64,000 bases of DNA from Closterium sp. NIES-65 (Eukaryota > Streptophyta > Zygnematophyceae > Desmidiales > Closteriaceae). The position numbers and the translations under genes were made by a program. Numbering within the stretch: the first letter of the stretch is position 1; each line of letters opens with the position of its first letter. The stretch lies in contig CANXME010002316.1 in assembly GCA_948144175.1 (NCBI GenBank), positions 124,001 to 188,000 on the forward strand. Reading direction: 5' to 3'. A model generated the notes under the pieces. The model was given only the letters and a program-made list of their open reading frames with translations. It ran no database searches and was not told the origin of the DNA. Shown here in pieces: positions 46,101 to 56,042 of the stretch.

Positions 46101-47727
46101 TCTTGCCCCTGCACCAGAGGAACCAGCTAGCATGGAGGAGGCATTAGCTGGACCAGATAGGGACAAATGGCTAGCTTCCAGGGATGCTGAGTACCAGAGC
46201 CTGCTGGAGAATGGGACTTGGGAACTAGTGGTGCTGCCTGAGGGAAAGAAAGCGGTACAATGCAAGTGGGTGCTAAGGATCAAGACTAACGACAAGGGGC
46301 AGGTCACCATCTACAAGAGTAGGTTGGTGGCTAAGGGGTTTATGCAGAAGGAGAAGCGGGACTTCAATGAGATCTTTGCTCCCACTGCCAAACCCCCTAC
46401 CCTTCGTGTCTTGTTGGCAGATGCAGCCGTTAGTGGGAAGTTCATTATCCAGATGGACATATCAACGGCATTTCTCAACGGGATTTTAGAGGAGGAGGTG
46501 TTCATGACGCAGCCACCTGGGTATGAGGATGGTACGGGCAGGGTGTGCAAGCTGAAAAAGTCCATCTACGGCTTGAAGCAGGCGCCACGCTGCTGGTACC
46601 AGAAGTTGGCAGCTGTTTTAGAGGAGATGGGATTCAGGACCAGCAGCTGTGATGAGAGCCTCTTTCTCAAGGGGGAGGGGGAGAAGCTGGTGCTGTTTCT
46701 GGTCTATGTGGACGACATTCTTCTCTTTAGCAGCAGCATGAAGGAGATCCAGAAGGTGCAGCAGCAGCTGATGGAGAACTTCAAGTGCAAGAACCTTGGG
46801 GAGGTAAAGTACTACCTCGGGATGCACGTGGAGAGGGATCTGGATCACAGGTGGTTGAAGCTGCACCAGGAGAAGTTCATCAAGGAGCTTGGGGAGAAGT
46901 ACGGAATTGAGAATGAGCGCAAGGTTGCAACTCCCCTGCCAGCAGAATTCAAGCTTGTGAAAGCTGCAGAGGATGAAGGGGTTGAAGCCGAGGAGCAGCA
47001 GCAATTTCAGTCCTTGGTGGGCAGCCTCTTGTATGCAGCAGTTCACACGAGACCCGACATCTCTTTCTCGGTTGGGCAGCTGGCTAGGGTAGTGCAGAAT
47101 CCATCAGAGGAGCAGGTGGATGCAGCTGAGCGTGTGGTGAAGTATCTGAACTCTCACCCAAGCATTGGAGTTCAATACTCCGCATCTGCACAGGTGAAGC
47201 AGAAAGGGGTTGAGGTGCTGAAAGAGAAGGGGGAGAGGCTTGGAGAAGGCAAGCTTTTTCTCACTTGCTTTACTGATGCTACGTGGGCCTCTGAGAAGGA
47301 GGATTCCTCATCTGTGGGAGGATACATCTGCGTAGTTGGGGGAGGACCGGTTAGTTGGAGGTCAAAGAAGCAGACGGAGACAGCACTCTCTTCCGTGGAA
47401 TCAGAGTACATGGCGATGTTCCATGGGGTGAAGGAGGTGATTTGGCTGAGGAGGCTGTTGGAGGAGATTGGCCAGGAGCAAAAGCTTGCTACGCCGCTGT
47501 TTTGTGATAGCAAGGGAGCTCTTGGGATGGCCAGGAACGCTGTGCTTCATGGGCTCAATAAGCACATGCGTATCAAGTGGCACTGGCTGCGTAAGGAGGT
47601 GAAGAGGGGGACGGTGAATCCGATCTACATCAAGACTCACCAGCAGCCAGCAGACTTCCTCACCAAGAGGCTTGCGGATGAGTCTCATTGGCGTTGTGTG
47701 CGCATGAGTGGAATGAGCATGAACTAG
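43147..47727 (+). CDS. Intact Copia gag-pol polyprotein (1,526 aa)
   Basis: The only unbroken full-length copy. One frame encodes particle protein and all enzymes of a Ty1/copia cycle. Gag lies in about residues 1-300 with a Gly/Arg/Lys-rich stretch (about 250-295), then a zinc knuckle C302-C305-H310-C315. Protease D398-T-G400. Pre-integrase zinc finger H554/H559/C588/C591. Integrase D618, D682, E718, with exactly 35 residues between the last two, as expected for DD35E. An acidic low-complexity linker (about 850-1000). RT from about 1020 with YVDD 1187-1190. RNase H acids D1377, E1418 and D1454, then the ADFLTKRL tail. No internal stop or shift separates gag from pol, so the ratio must be set another way. 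The start is the first ATG, 46 nt after LTR B. With complete LTRs, PBS and polypurine tract it is the best autonomous candidate here. Confidence 0.96.
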   Translation: MAGNTSAVAGESSAQDRSGSQDSGVSAPRGARTSQGSLIKEVLKNFTVEKFNGEGYDDWAWKMQLYFRQIGLLKLMIGEEPRPSDPALQEDWDERASAGYYLMSQSLELNQRHHVMHLLPEVECGPKAWTVLKELHAPTSVVATLMLERELSALRLSEGEPVQPVLDKLRDLYAKLATAGITYAEQTKCLKMLSLLPESWLQFTSGLSLPQNQSSGTLEWVRTKILEEDFRRHQLRGGDDGSSGYGMQGSRRGKGRGFGGAGRGAKKDDDSNDQQGGTGWGRGAKSGRGGKSGAGGKMKGSCWYCEKEGHPWFLCYKKPDRWTPQNRHQDGGARRNQKNGANMVADSSDNNPKGNGGAEKKKERTAGQFFHMGDKGEQGDASAKAGAELHPLDYWVLDTGAAWTMTPRKDLLDDVRAAPINEVCSASGHMLKVAGAGRAAFKGADGKPVVLHDVLLVPDLKANLISLRKLGKAGVNTNTDGARTYKGKLGNRVLWDLHESKDVYRSMWQLPALAWHGGGQAGEGSASQGECNAVGGVGVKVSARSRETDWATAHRRLGHVAMPLLKQLEKDGAVKGLKLNGQPPDDNCEICLLSKFTRFPFHSVAGRSKKPLELVHMDLVGPLPVQGHKGERYFLTIVDDWSRLMWAYPLKQKDHAASTIRDDWLPFVEKQAECVVKRIRTDRGGEFLGAEMTAWLKKQGIQRELTTAYTPQSNGVAERANRTILETARALLIESGLGNLMWPHAVRHATVARNRVLTKVGDDSWLPLERWLGRKPPVDMLRVFGCMAVAHVPKTYRSKLGASAIWCVHLGLAAESKGWLLWEPSKGVFFDSKDVKFVEGMMYGSWEKQPEARVSQQMEQITMQLDLTPSVWEEGEEAAAEGGDKEKVQEAPAGGGDGVEISGSTSGAAGSEGGEQQQGKTKKPKGVIMKGWETPVSRPGRTRMATKKLTAGADVAEQQLGTEEALLILPHGYDPDEEDQPAYCFLAPAPEEPASMEEALAGPDRDKWLASRDAEYQSLLENGTWELVVLPEGKKAVQCKWVLRIKTNDKGQVTIYKSRLVAKGFMQKEKRDFNEIFAPTAKPPTLRVLLADAAVSGKFIIQMDISTAFLNGILEEEVFMTQPPGYEDGTGRVCKLKKSIYGLKQAPRCWYQKLAAVLEEMGFRTSSCDESLFLKGEGEKLVLFLVYVDDILLFSSSMKEIQKVQQQLMENFKCKNLGEVKYYLGMHVERDLDHRWLKLHQEKFIKELGEKYGIENERKVATPLPAEFKLVKAAEDEGVEAEEQQQFQSLVGSLLYAAVHTRPDISFSVGQLARVVQNPSEEQVDAAERVVKYLNSHPSIGVQYSASAQVKQKGVEVLKEKGERLGEGKLFLTCFTDATWASEKEDSSSVGGYICVVGGGPVSWRSKKQTETALSSVESEYMAMFHGVKEVIWLRRLLEEIGQEQKLATPLFCDSKGALGMARNAVLHGLNKHMRIKWHWLRKEVKRGTVNPIYIKTHQQPADFLTKRLADESHWRCVRMSGMSMN

Positions 47728-47750
47728 TATGGAATGATGGGGATGCAGCC

Positions 47751-47769
47751 GGCAGGCTGAGGGGGAGTG
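47751..47769 (+). promoter_or_regulatory. Polypurine tract, T2 second unit
   Basis: GGCAGGCTGAGGGGGAGTG immediately before LTR C. Confidence 0.87.
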
Positions 47770-48862
47770 TGTTGGGTGCAAATTCACATTGCACGACATC
47801 CTGCCGTCTGTTTGTACGAGTATGCGTGTGCGAATGCATTTGCGTGTGAATGGTATGTTTGTGTGTTTGTTTGCTTTCGCAATTTTCGCTTGAAGCATTT
47901 GCAGATACTCGCAAAATGTGCGCTTCGGCATAACATTGTACGCGCTATGAACAGTACAAGCAGAAAGGACGAGCTCGCAAAGGAACCCAAGATGGAAGCT
48001 TTGCGGTTCAACTTACTTGATTGCGCAGATTCAGTTCTATCCAACTCGAAATTGTACTGTTTTGTTTGGTTGACTATAGTGTAGCAGGGCAGGCACTATA
48101 GGGGTACAATTTAGGTGAAGGTTGGATGTTGTTTGTCTGTATCTGCATGCTACAGGGCCAGGGGAAACCAGCGGAACCAGCATTTGGCTGGTTGGGCAAA
48201 GACAAAACAGGTTCTGTTTTTAGGACCTGAACCTGGTTGTTGTTTTCCCAGGTTGGAAAAACAGAACCAGAGGTTGTTCACCAACCTATCACCTGCTATT
48301 TTGTCCAGCCAGGTTGGTTCTGTTGCTTGGAATTATTTGGGATCATCCCTGGTTGTTCCCAGGTTGATTCCCAAGGTCCTTGCTAGCTAGAGCTATTTAT
48401 TCCTTCTCTGTTTGTACCTGAATATAGTGAAATTGATTCAAGCGAATTCCTTCCTTGCTGGAATTTCTTTTCTACGCGGTGCGACGGCGGAATGCTACCC
48501 GAGTCAACGCTAGTACGCTAGCACTCCAACGCTAGGCTAACGCTGTCCGAGCCATAACTTCGTAATGGCAGAACTTTTCGCGAGGCAACCTGGCTTATTT
48601 TAAAGCTCTTAGAGTGAGCTTCGATATAGGAAATTCTCAGCTTAATCCGATCGACGGTGTGCACGATACGCTGCGCGACGTTCAAGGTACTCTTGTTGTT
48701 TTGACTAAGTCCCTCTTGATCCCTCTCTCTACAAACTCGGACCCGAGGATAGGGGCTGGTCTTGTACCAGGCACCCAAGGACCCTTGGACGTGACCCCGA
48801 GGAGAGGTTTTAAGTGTGATAAAGTCTTAATAGCTTGAGTTTATTAGGCCCTTACACCAACA
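47770..48862 (+). repeat. LTR C of T2 (1,093 bp)
   Basis: Complete, last component of the array and followed by the right TSD. Differs from LTR B at GCAGATACTCGCAAAATG, CTTGTTGTTTT and TTGGACGTGACC. These variants are shared with the middle LTR of T1, so B and C are not an identical birth pair. Confidence 0.96.
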
Positions 48863-48867
48863 CCAGC
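48863..48867. repeat. TSD CCAGC, right copy of T2
   Basis: First five bases of the middle H2 piece; identical to 36216-36220. Confidence 0.93.
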
Positions 48868-49158
48868 CACCTTTAACATGTGTCCAGAGGCAGAGCACAC
48901 CTCGTTAATCGGTGCAGCGCGTACGTCGTCCAGCAGGTCCTTGCGCGGCCTCATTGTCCAAGCAGCGCCCGTGTCCAACACCCAATAGTCCAGAGGGTGC
49001 AGCTCTGCTCCAACCTTAGCAGATGCGTCTCCTTGCTCCCCCTTGTCTCCCACATGGAAGAATTGGCCCGCGGTGCGCTCCTTCTTCTTCTCCGCACCCC
49101 CGTTGCCCTTCGGGTTGTTGTCGGACGAATCAGCGACCATGTTGGCGCCGTTTTTCTG

Positions 49159-49163
49159 GTTCC
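49159..49163. repeat. TSD GTTCC, left copy of T3
   Basis: Last five bases before TGTTGGG at 49164; identical to 62290-62294. Confidence 0.93.
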
Positions 49164-50256
49164 TGTTGGGTGCAAATTCACATTGCACGACATCCTGCCG
49201 TCTGTTTGTACGAGTATGCGTGTGCGAATGCATTTGCGCGTGAATGGTATGTTTGTGTGTTTGTTTGCTTTCGCAATTTTCGCTTGAAGCATTTGCAGGT
49301 ACTCGCACAATGTGCGCTTCGGCATAACATTGTACGCGCTATGAACAGTACAAGCAGAAAGGACGAGCTCGCAAAGGAACCCAAGATGGAAGCTTTGCGG
49401 TTCAACTTACTTGATTGCGCAGATTCAGTTCTATCCAACTCGAAATTGTACTGTTTTGTTTGGTTGACTATAGTGTAGCAGGGCAGGCACTATAGGGGTA
49501 CAGTTAAGGTGAAGGTTAGATGTTGTTTGTCTGTATCTGCATGCTACAGGGCCAGGGGAAACCAGCGGAACCAGCATTTGGCTGGTTGGGCAAAGACAAA
49601 ATAGGTTCTGTTTATAGGACCTGAACCTGGTTGTTGTTTTCCCAGGTTGGAAAAACAGAACCAGAGGTTGTTCACCAACCTACCACCTGCTATTTTGTCC
49701 AGCCAGGTTGGTTCTGTTGCTTGGAATTATTTGGGATCATCCCTGGTTGTTCCCAGGTTGATTCCCAAGGTCCTTGCTAGCTAGAGCTATTTATTCCTTC
49801 TGTGTTTGTACCTGAATATAGTGAAATTGATTCAAGCGAATTCCTTCCTTGCTGGAATTTCTTTTCTACGCGGTGCAACGGCGGAATGCTACCCGAGTCA
49901 ACGCTAGTACGCTAGCACTCCAACGCTAGGCTAACGCTGTCCGAGCCATAACTTCGTAATGGCAGAACTTTTCGCGAGGCAACCTGGCTTATTTTAAAGC
50001 TCTTAGAGTGAGCTTCGATATAGGAAATTCTCAGCTTAATCCGATCGACGGTGTGCACAATACGCTGCGCGACGTTCAAGGTACTCTTGCTGTTTTGACT
50101 AAGTCCCTCTTGATCCCTCTCTCTACAAACTCGGACCCGAGGATAGGGGCTGGTCTTGTACCAGGCACCCAAGGACCCTTGGAGGTGACCCCGAGGAGAG
50201 GTTTTAAGTTTGATAAAGTCTTAATAGCTTGAGTTTATTAGGCCCTTACACCAACA
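49164..50256 (+). repeat. LTR D of T3 (1,093 bp)
   Basis: Complete first LTR of the array. Private variants include GCGCGTGAATGG and GTTAAGGTGAAGGTTAGATG, suggesting an older copy than B or E. Confidence 0.96.
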
Positions 50257-50259
50257 AGC

Positions 50260-50271
50260 TGGTATCAGAGC
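50260..50271 (+). promoter_or_regulatory. Primer-binding site, T3 first unit
   Basis: TGGTATCAGAGC, 3 nt after LTR D. Confidence 0.92.
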
Positions 50272-50302
50272 TGCGTTATAGTGATCCTCGATATAGGTAG
50301 CT

Positions 50303-53300
50303 ATGGCGGGGAACACCTCGGCGGTAGCTGGTGAATCTTCAGCCCAAGATCGTAGCGGCAGCCATGATTCTGGTGTTTCAGCGCCAAGGGGAGCGCGAAC
50401 AAACCAGGGCTCGCTGGTCAAGGAGGTGCTGAAGAATTTCACCGTCGAGAAGTTCAATGGTGAGGGCTATGATGATTGGGCCTGGAAAATGCAACTTTAT
50501 TTCCGTCAGATCGGATTGCTGAAACTAATGATTGGGGAGGAGCCTAGACCGAGTGACCCCGCCCTTCAGGAAGATTGGGACGAGCGCGCCTCGGCTGGCT
50601 ACTACTTGATGTCGCAGAGTTTGGAGCTGAACCAGCGTCCCCACGTCATGCACCTGCTGCCGGAGGTTGAGTGCGGTCCGAAGGCGTGGACCGTGTTGAA
50701 GGAGCTGCACGCCCCTACCTCCGTCGCTGCGACGCTCATGATGGAGAGGGAGCTGTCCGCGTTGCGCCTAAGCGAGGGAGAGCTGGTGCAACCTATCCTG
50801 GACAAGATGCGTGATCTCTACGCGAAGTTGGCGACCGCGGGAATCACCTATCCGGAGCAGACCAAGTGCCTGAAGATGCTCTCGCTGCTGCCGGAATCGT
50901 GGCTTCAATTCTCGAGCGGATTGAGCCTGCCGCAGAACCAGAGCTTGTGGACGCTCGAGTGGGTGCGGACGAAGATTCTGGAGGAGGACTTCCGTCGCCG
51001 CCAACTGAGGGGTGGAGACGACGGTAGTAGCGGCTACGGGATGCAAGGGAGCCGACGTGGCAAAGGACGTGGCTTCAGTGGTGCTAGACGCGGTGCAAAG
51101 AAAGACGACGACTCGAACGACCAACAAGGAGGTACCGGTTGGGGTCGCGGTGCGAAATCTGGACGTGGGGGCAAGTCGGGTGCTGGTGGCAAAATGAAAG
51201 GGAGTTACTGGTATTGCGAGAAGGAAGGGCACCCCTGGTTTTTGTGCTATAAGAAACCCGATGGATGGACCCCCCAGAATCGTCACCAGGATGGCGGCGC
51301 GCGGAGGAACCAGAAAAACGGCGCCAACATGGTCGCTGTTTCGTCCGACAACAGCCCGAAGGGCAACGGCGGTGCGGAGAAGAAGAAGGAGCGCACCGCG
51401 GGCCAATTCTTCCATGTGGGAGACAAGGGGGAGCAAGGAGACGCATCTGCTAAGGTTGGAGCAGAGCTGCACCCCCTGGATTATTGGATGTTGGACACAG
51501 GCGCTGCTTGGACAATGACGCCGTACGAGCTGCTCCGATCAACGAGGTGTGCTTTGCCTCTGGACACATGTTGAAGGTGGCTGGTGCGGGACGAGCTGAG
51601 TTTAAGGGAGCGGATGGCAAGCCGGTGGTGCTGCACGACGTTCTTCTCGTTCCTGAACTCAAGGCCAACCTCATCTCCCTCCGTAAGCTTGGCAAGGCTG
51701 GGGTGAGCACTAGCACGGATGGGGCACGCACTTACAAGGGGCAGCTGGGCAATCGGGTGCATTGGGATCTGCATGAGAGTAAGGACGTGTACAGATCCAT
51801 GTGGCAGCTGCCGGCATTGGCGTGGCACGGTGGGGGGCAGGCTGGAGAGGGGTCTGCATCCCAGGGGGAGTGCAATGCCGTTGGAGGGGTTGGTGTGAAA
51901 GTGTCGGCTAGATCTGGGGAGACGGATTGGGCAACTGCACACCGACGTTTGGGGCATGTGACAATGCCTTTGCTGAAGCATCTGGAGATGGATGGAGCCG
52001 TTAAGGGCTTGAAGCTGAACGGACAACCACCCGATGATAACTGTGAAATTTGCCTCCTTTCAAAGTTCACCCGTTTCCCCTTCCATAGTGTGGCTGGCAG
52101 GAGCAAAAAGCCGTTGGAGCTGGTCCACATGGACTTGGTGGGGCCGCTGCCGGTGCAAGGGCACAAGGGGGAGCGGTACTTCCTAACCATAGTGGATGAC
52201 TGGAGCAGGCTAATGTGGGCGTATCCGCTGAAGCAGAAAGATCACGCCGCCTCCACGATTCGGGACAATTGGCTGCCGTTAGTGGAGAAGCAAGCGGAGT
52301 GTGTGGTGAAGCGGATTAGGATAGATCGGGGTGGTGAGTTCCTTGGAGCTAAGATGACGGCCTGGCTCAAGAAGCAGGGCATCCAGAGTGAGCTGACCAT
52401 GGCTTACACCCCACAGTCCAACGGTGTAGCAGAACGGGCGAACCGGACAATTCTGGAGACAGCTAGGGCGCTGCTCATAGAATCTGGGCTGGGCAACTTG
52501 ATGTGGCCCCATGCTGTTCGGCACGCTACCGTCGCTAGGAACAGGGTACTCACAAAGGTTGGGGATGACTCGTGGGTGCCGTTGGAGAGGTGGCTTGGGA
52601 GGAAGCCGCCGGTGGACATGCTGAAGGTGTTCGGTTGCATGGCAGTCGCCCACGTCCCCAAGACCTACCGCAGTAAGTTGGGGGCGAGTGCAATCTGGTG
52701 TGTGCATTTGGGGCTGGCTGCTGAGAGCAAGGGATGGCTGCTGTGGGAACCTTCCAAGGGTGTGTTGTTTGACAGCAGGGATGTGAAGTTTGTTGAGGGC
52801 ATGATGTATGGGAGCTGGGAGAAACAGCCGGAGGCCAGGGTGTCCCAGCAAATGGAGCAGATCACCATGCAGCTGGACCTGACTTTTAGTGTGTGGGAGG
52901 AGGGAGAGGAGGCAGCTGCAGAGGGTGGTGATAAAGAGAAGGTGCAAGAGGCACCTGCTGGTGGAGGTGATGGTGTGGAGACTAGCTGTAGCACTAGTGG
53001 AGCTGCTGGATCCGAGGGAGGAGAGCAGCAGCAGGGAAAAACTAAGAAGCCGAAGGGTGTCGTTATGAAGGGATGGGAGACACCCGTCTCCAGGCCAGGA
53101 CGTACCCGTATGGCTACTAAGAAGCTGACTGCAGGAGCTGATGTAGCGGAGCAGCAGCTTGGGACTGAGGAGGCATTGCTGATTCTACCGCATGGCTATG
53201 ACCCGGATGAGGAAGATGAACCTGCCTACTGTTTTCTTGCCCCTGCACCAGAGGAACCAGCTAGCATGGAGGAGGCATTAGCTGGACCAGATAGGGAGAA

Positions 53301-54861
53301 GTGGCTGGTTTCCAGGGATGCTGAGTACCAGAGCCTGCTAGAGAATGGGAAATGGGAGCTGTTGGTGCTGCCTGAGGGGAAGAAAGCCGTACAGTGCAAG
53401 TGGGTGCTAAGGATCAAGACCGATGACAAGGGACAGGTCACCATCTACAAGAGTAGGCTGGTGGCTAAGGGGTTTATGCAGAAGGAGAAGCGGGACTTCA
53501 ATGAGATCTTTGCTCCCACTGCCAAACCCCCTACCCTTCGTGTCTTGTTGGCAGATGCAGCCGTTAGTGGGAAGTTCATTATCCAGATAGACATATCAAC
53601 GGCATTCCTCAATGGGATTTTAGAGGAGGAGGTGTTCATGACGCAGCCACCTGGGTATGAGGATGGTACGGGCAGGGTGTGCAAGCTGAAAAAGTCCATC
53701 TACGGCTTGAAGCAGGCACCACGCTGCTGGTACCAGAAGTTGGCAGCTGTTTTAGAGGAGATGGGATTCAGGACCAGCAGCTGTGATGAGAGCCTCTTTC
53801 TCAAGGGGGAGGGGGAGAAGCTGGTGCTGTTTCTGGTCTATGTGGACGACATTCTTCTCTTTAGCAACAGCATGAAGGAGATCTAGAAGGTGCAACAGCA
53901 GCTGATGGAGAACTTCAAGTGCAAGAACCTTGGGGAGGTAAAGTACTACCTCGGGATGCACGTGGAGAGGGATCTGGATCACAGGTGGTTGAAACTGCAC
54001 CAGGAGGAGTTCATCAAGGAGCTGGGGGAGAAGTACGGAATTGAGAATGAGCGCAAGGTTGCAACTCCCCTGCCAGCAGAATTCAAGCTTGTGAAAGCTG
54101 CAGAGGATGAAGGGGTTGAAGCCGAGGAGCAGCAGCAATTTCAGTCCTTGGTGGGCAGCCTCTTGTATGCAGCAGTTCACACGAGACCCGACATCTCTTT
54201 CTCGGTTGGGCAGCTGGCTAGGGTAGTGCAGAATCCATCAGAGGAGCAGGTGGATGCAGCTGAGCGTGTGGTGAAGTATCTGAACTCTCACCCAAGCATT
54301 GGAGTTCAATACTCCGCATCTGCACAGGTGAAGCAGAAAGGGGTTGAGGTGCTGAAAGAGAAGGGGGAGAGGCTTGGAGAAGGCAAGCTTTTTCTCACTT
54401 GCTTTACTGATGCTACGTGGGCCTCTGAGAAGGAGGATTCCTCATCTGTGGGAGGATACATCTGCGTAGTTGGGGGAGGACCGGTTAGTTGGAGGTCAAA
54501 GAAGCAGACGGAGACAGCACTCTCTTCCGTGGAATCAGAGTACATGGCGATGTTCCATGGGGTGAAGGAGGTGATTTGGCTGAGGAGGCTGTTGGAGGAG
54601 ATTGGCCAGGAGCAAAAGGTTGCTACGCCGCTGTTTTGTGATAGCAAGGGAGCTCTTGGGATGGCCAGGAACGCTGTGCTTCATGGGCTCAATAAGCATA
54701 TGCGTATCAAGTGGCACTGGCTGCGTAAGGAGGTGAAGAGGGGGACGGTGAATCCGATCTACATCAAGACTCACCAGCAGCCAGCAGACTTCCTCACCAA
54801 GAGGCTTGCGGATGAGTCTCATTGGCGTTGTGTGCGCATGAGTGGAATGAGCATGGACTAG
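50303..54861 (+). pseudogene. Copia gag-pol, T3 first unit, two lesions
   Basis: Gag is open from 50303 (zinc knuckle variant YWYCEKEGHPWFLC: its first Cys is Tyr, which would spoil zinc binding). A 22-bp deletion just after the protease motif DTGAAWTMTP (junction about 51523/51524) shifts frame. A TAG at 53884-53886 replaces Gln shortly after YVDD. The remainder to 54861 ends MSGMSMD. Its gag variants (SVAATLMM, QPILDKM) match the old element H2, while the last 1 kb and LTR E look like the young units, so this copy is probably a recombinant. Confidence 0.92.
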
Positions 54862-54903
54862 TATGGAATGATGGGGATGCAGCCGGCAGGCTGAGGGGGA
54901 GTG

Positions 54904-55996
54904 TGTTGGGTGCAAATTCACATTGCACGACATCCTGCCGTCTGTTTGTACGAGTATGCGTGTGCGAATGCATTTGCGTGTGAATGGTATGTTTGTGTGT
55001 TTGTTTGCTTTCGCAATTTTCGCTTGAAGCATTTGCAGGTACTCGCACAATGTGCGCTTCGGCATAACATTGTACGCGCTATGAACAGTACAAGCAGAAA
55101 GGACGAGCTCGCAAAGGAACCCAAGATGGAAGCTTTGCGGTTCGGCTTACTTGATTGCGCAGATTCAGTTCTATCCAACTCGAAATTGTACTGTTTTGTT
55201 TGGTTGACTATAGTGTAGCAGGGCAGGCACTATAGGGGTACAATTTAGGTGAAGGTTGGATGTTGTTTGTCTGTATCTGCATGCTACAGGGCCAGGGGAA
55301 ACCAGCGGAACCAGCATTTGGCTGGTTGGGCAAAGACAAAACAGGTTCTGTTTTTAGGACCTGAACCTGGTTGTTGTTTTCCCAGGTTGGAAAAACAGAA
55401 CCAGAGGTTGTTCACCAACCTATCACCTGCTATTTTGTCCAGCCAGGTTGGTTCTGTTGCTTGGAATTATTTGGGATCATCCCTGGTTGTTCCCAGGTTG
55501 ATTCCCAAGGTCCTTGCTAGCTAGAGCTATTTATTCCTTCTCTGTTTGTACCTGAATATAGTGAAATTGATTCAAGCGAATTCTTTCCTTGCTGGAATTT
55601 CTTTTCTACGCGGTGCAACGGCGGAATGCTACCCGAGTCAACGCTAGTACGCTAGCACTCCAACGCTAGGCTAACGCTGTCCGAGCCATAACTTCGTAAT
55701 GGCAGAACTTTTCGCGAGGCAACTTGGCTTATTTTAAAGCTCTTAGAGTGAGCTTCGATATAGGAAATTCTCAGCTTAATCCGATCGACGGTCTGCACGA
55801 TACGCTGCGCGACGTTCAAGGTACTCTTGCTGTTTTGACTAAGTCCCTCTTGATCCCTCTCTCTACAAACTCGGACCCGAGGATAGGGGCTGGTCTTGTA
55901 CCAGGCACCCAAGGACCCTTGGAGGTGACCCCGAGGAGAGGTTTTAAGTGTGATAAAGTCTTAATAGCTTGAGTTTATTAGGCCCTTACACCAACA
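54904..55996 (+). repeat. LTR E of T3 (1,093 bp), shared by both units
   Basis: Complete; polypurine tract before it (54885-54903) and PBS after it. Shares GTGCAACGGCGG with LTR D and GAATTCTTTCC with LTR A. Confidence 0.96.
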
Positions 55997-55999
55997 AGC

Positions 56000-56011
56000 T
56001 GGTATCAGAGC
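56000..56011 (+). promoter_or_regulatory. Primer-binding site, T3 second unit
   Basis: TGGTATCAGAGC, 3 nt after LTR E. Confidence 0.92.
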
Positions 56012-56042
56012 TGCGTTATAGTGATCCTCGATATAGGTAGCT

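Larger units (their letters stand above)
36221..48862 (+). mobile_element. Tandem Copia array T2 (stub-LTR-internal-LTR-internal-LTR)
   Basis: A plus-strand dimer inserted in minus-strand H2, bounded by one 5-bp TSD (CCAGC). Components: 44-bp LTR stub (36221-36264), LTR A (36265-37357), internal 4,650 bp, LTR B (42008-43100), internal 4,669 bp, LTR C (47770-48862). Neighbouring units share one LTR, and no host DNA or TSD stands between them. Such structures arise by recombination of element cDNA or chromosomal copies through LTR or internal homology, not by simple integration. Confidence 0.94.
48863..49163 (-). pseudogene. H2 middle piece (gag end and protease)
   Basis: Minus-strand 301-bp fragment reading RNQKNGANMVADSSDN, then DYWVLDTGAAWTMRPRK and SASGHMLKVAG. 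It continues exactly from the right-hand H2 piece (62290) and into the left-hand one (36220), apart from the duplicated target bases. It covers the end of gag and the protease active-site motif DTG. On its own it has no start or stop. Confidence 0.93.
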
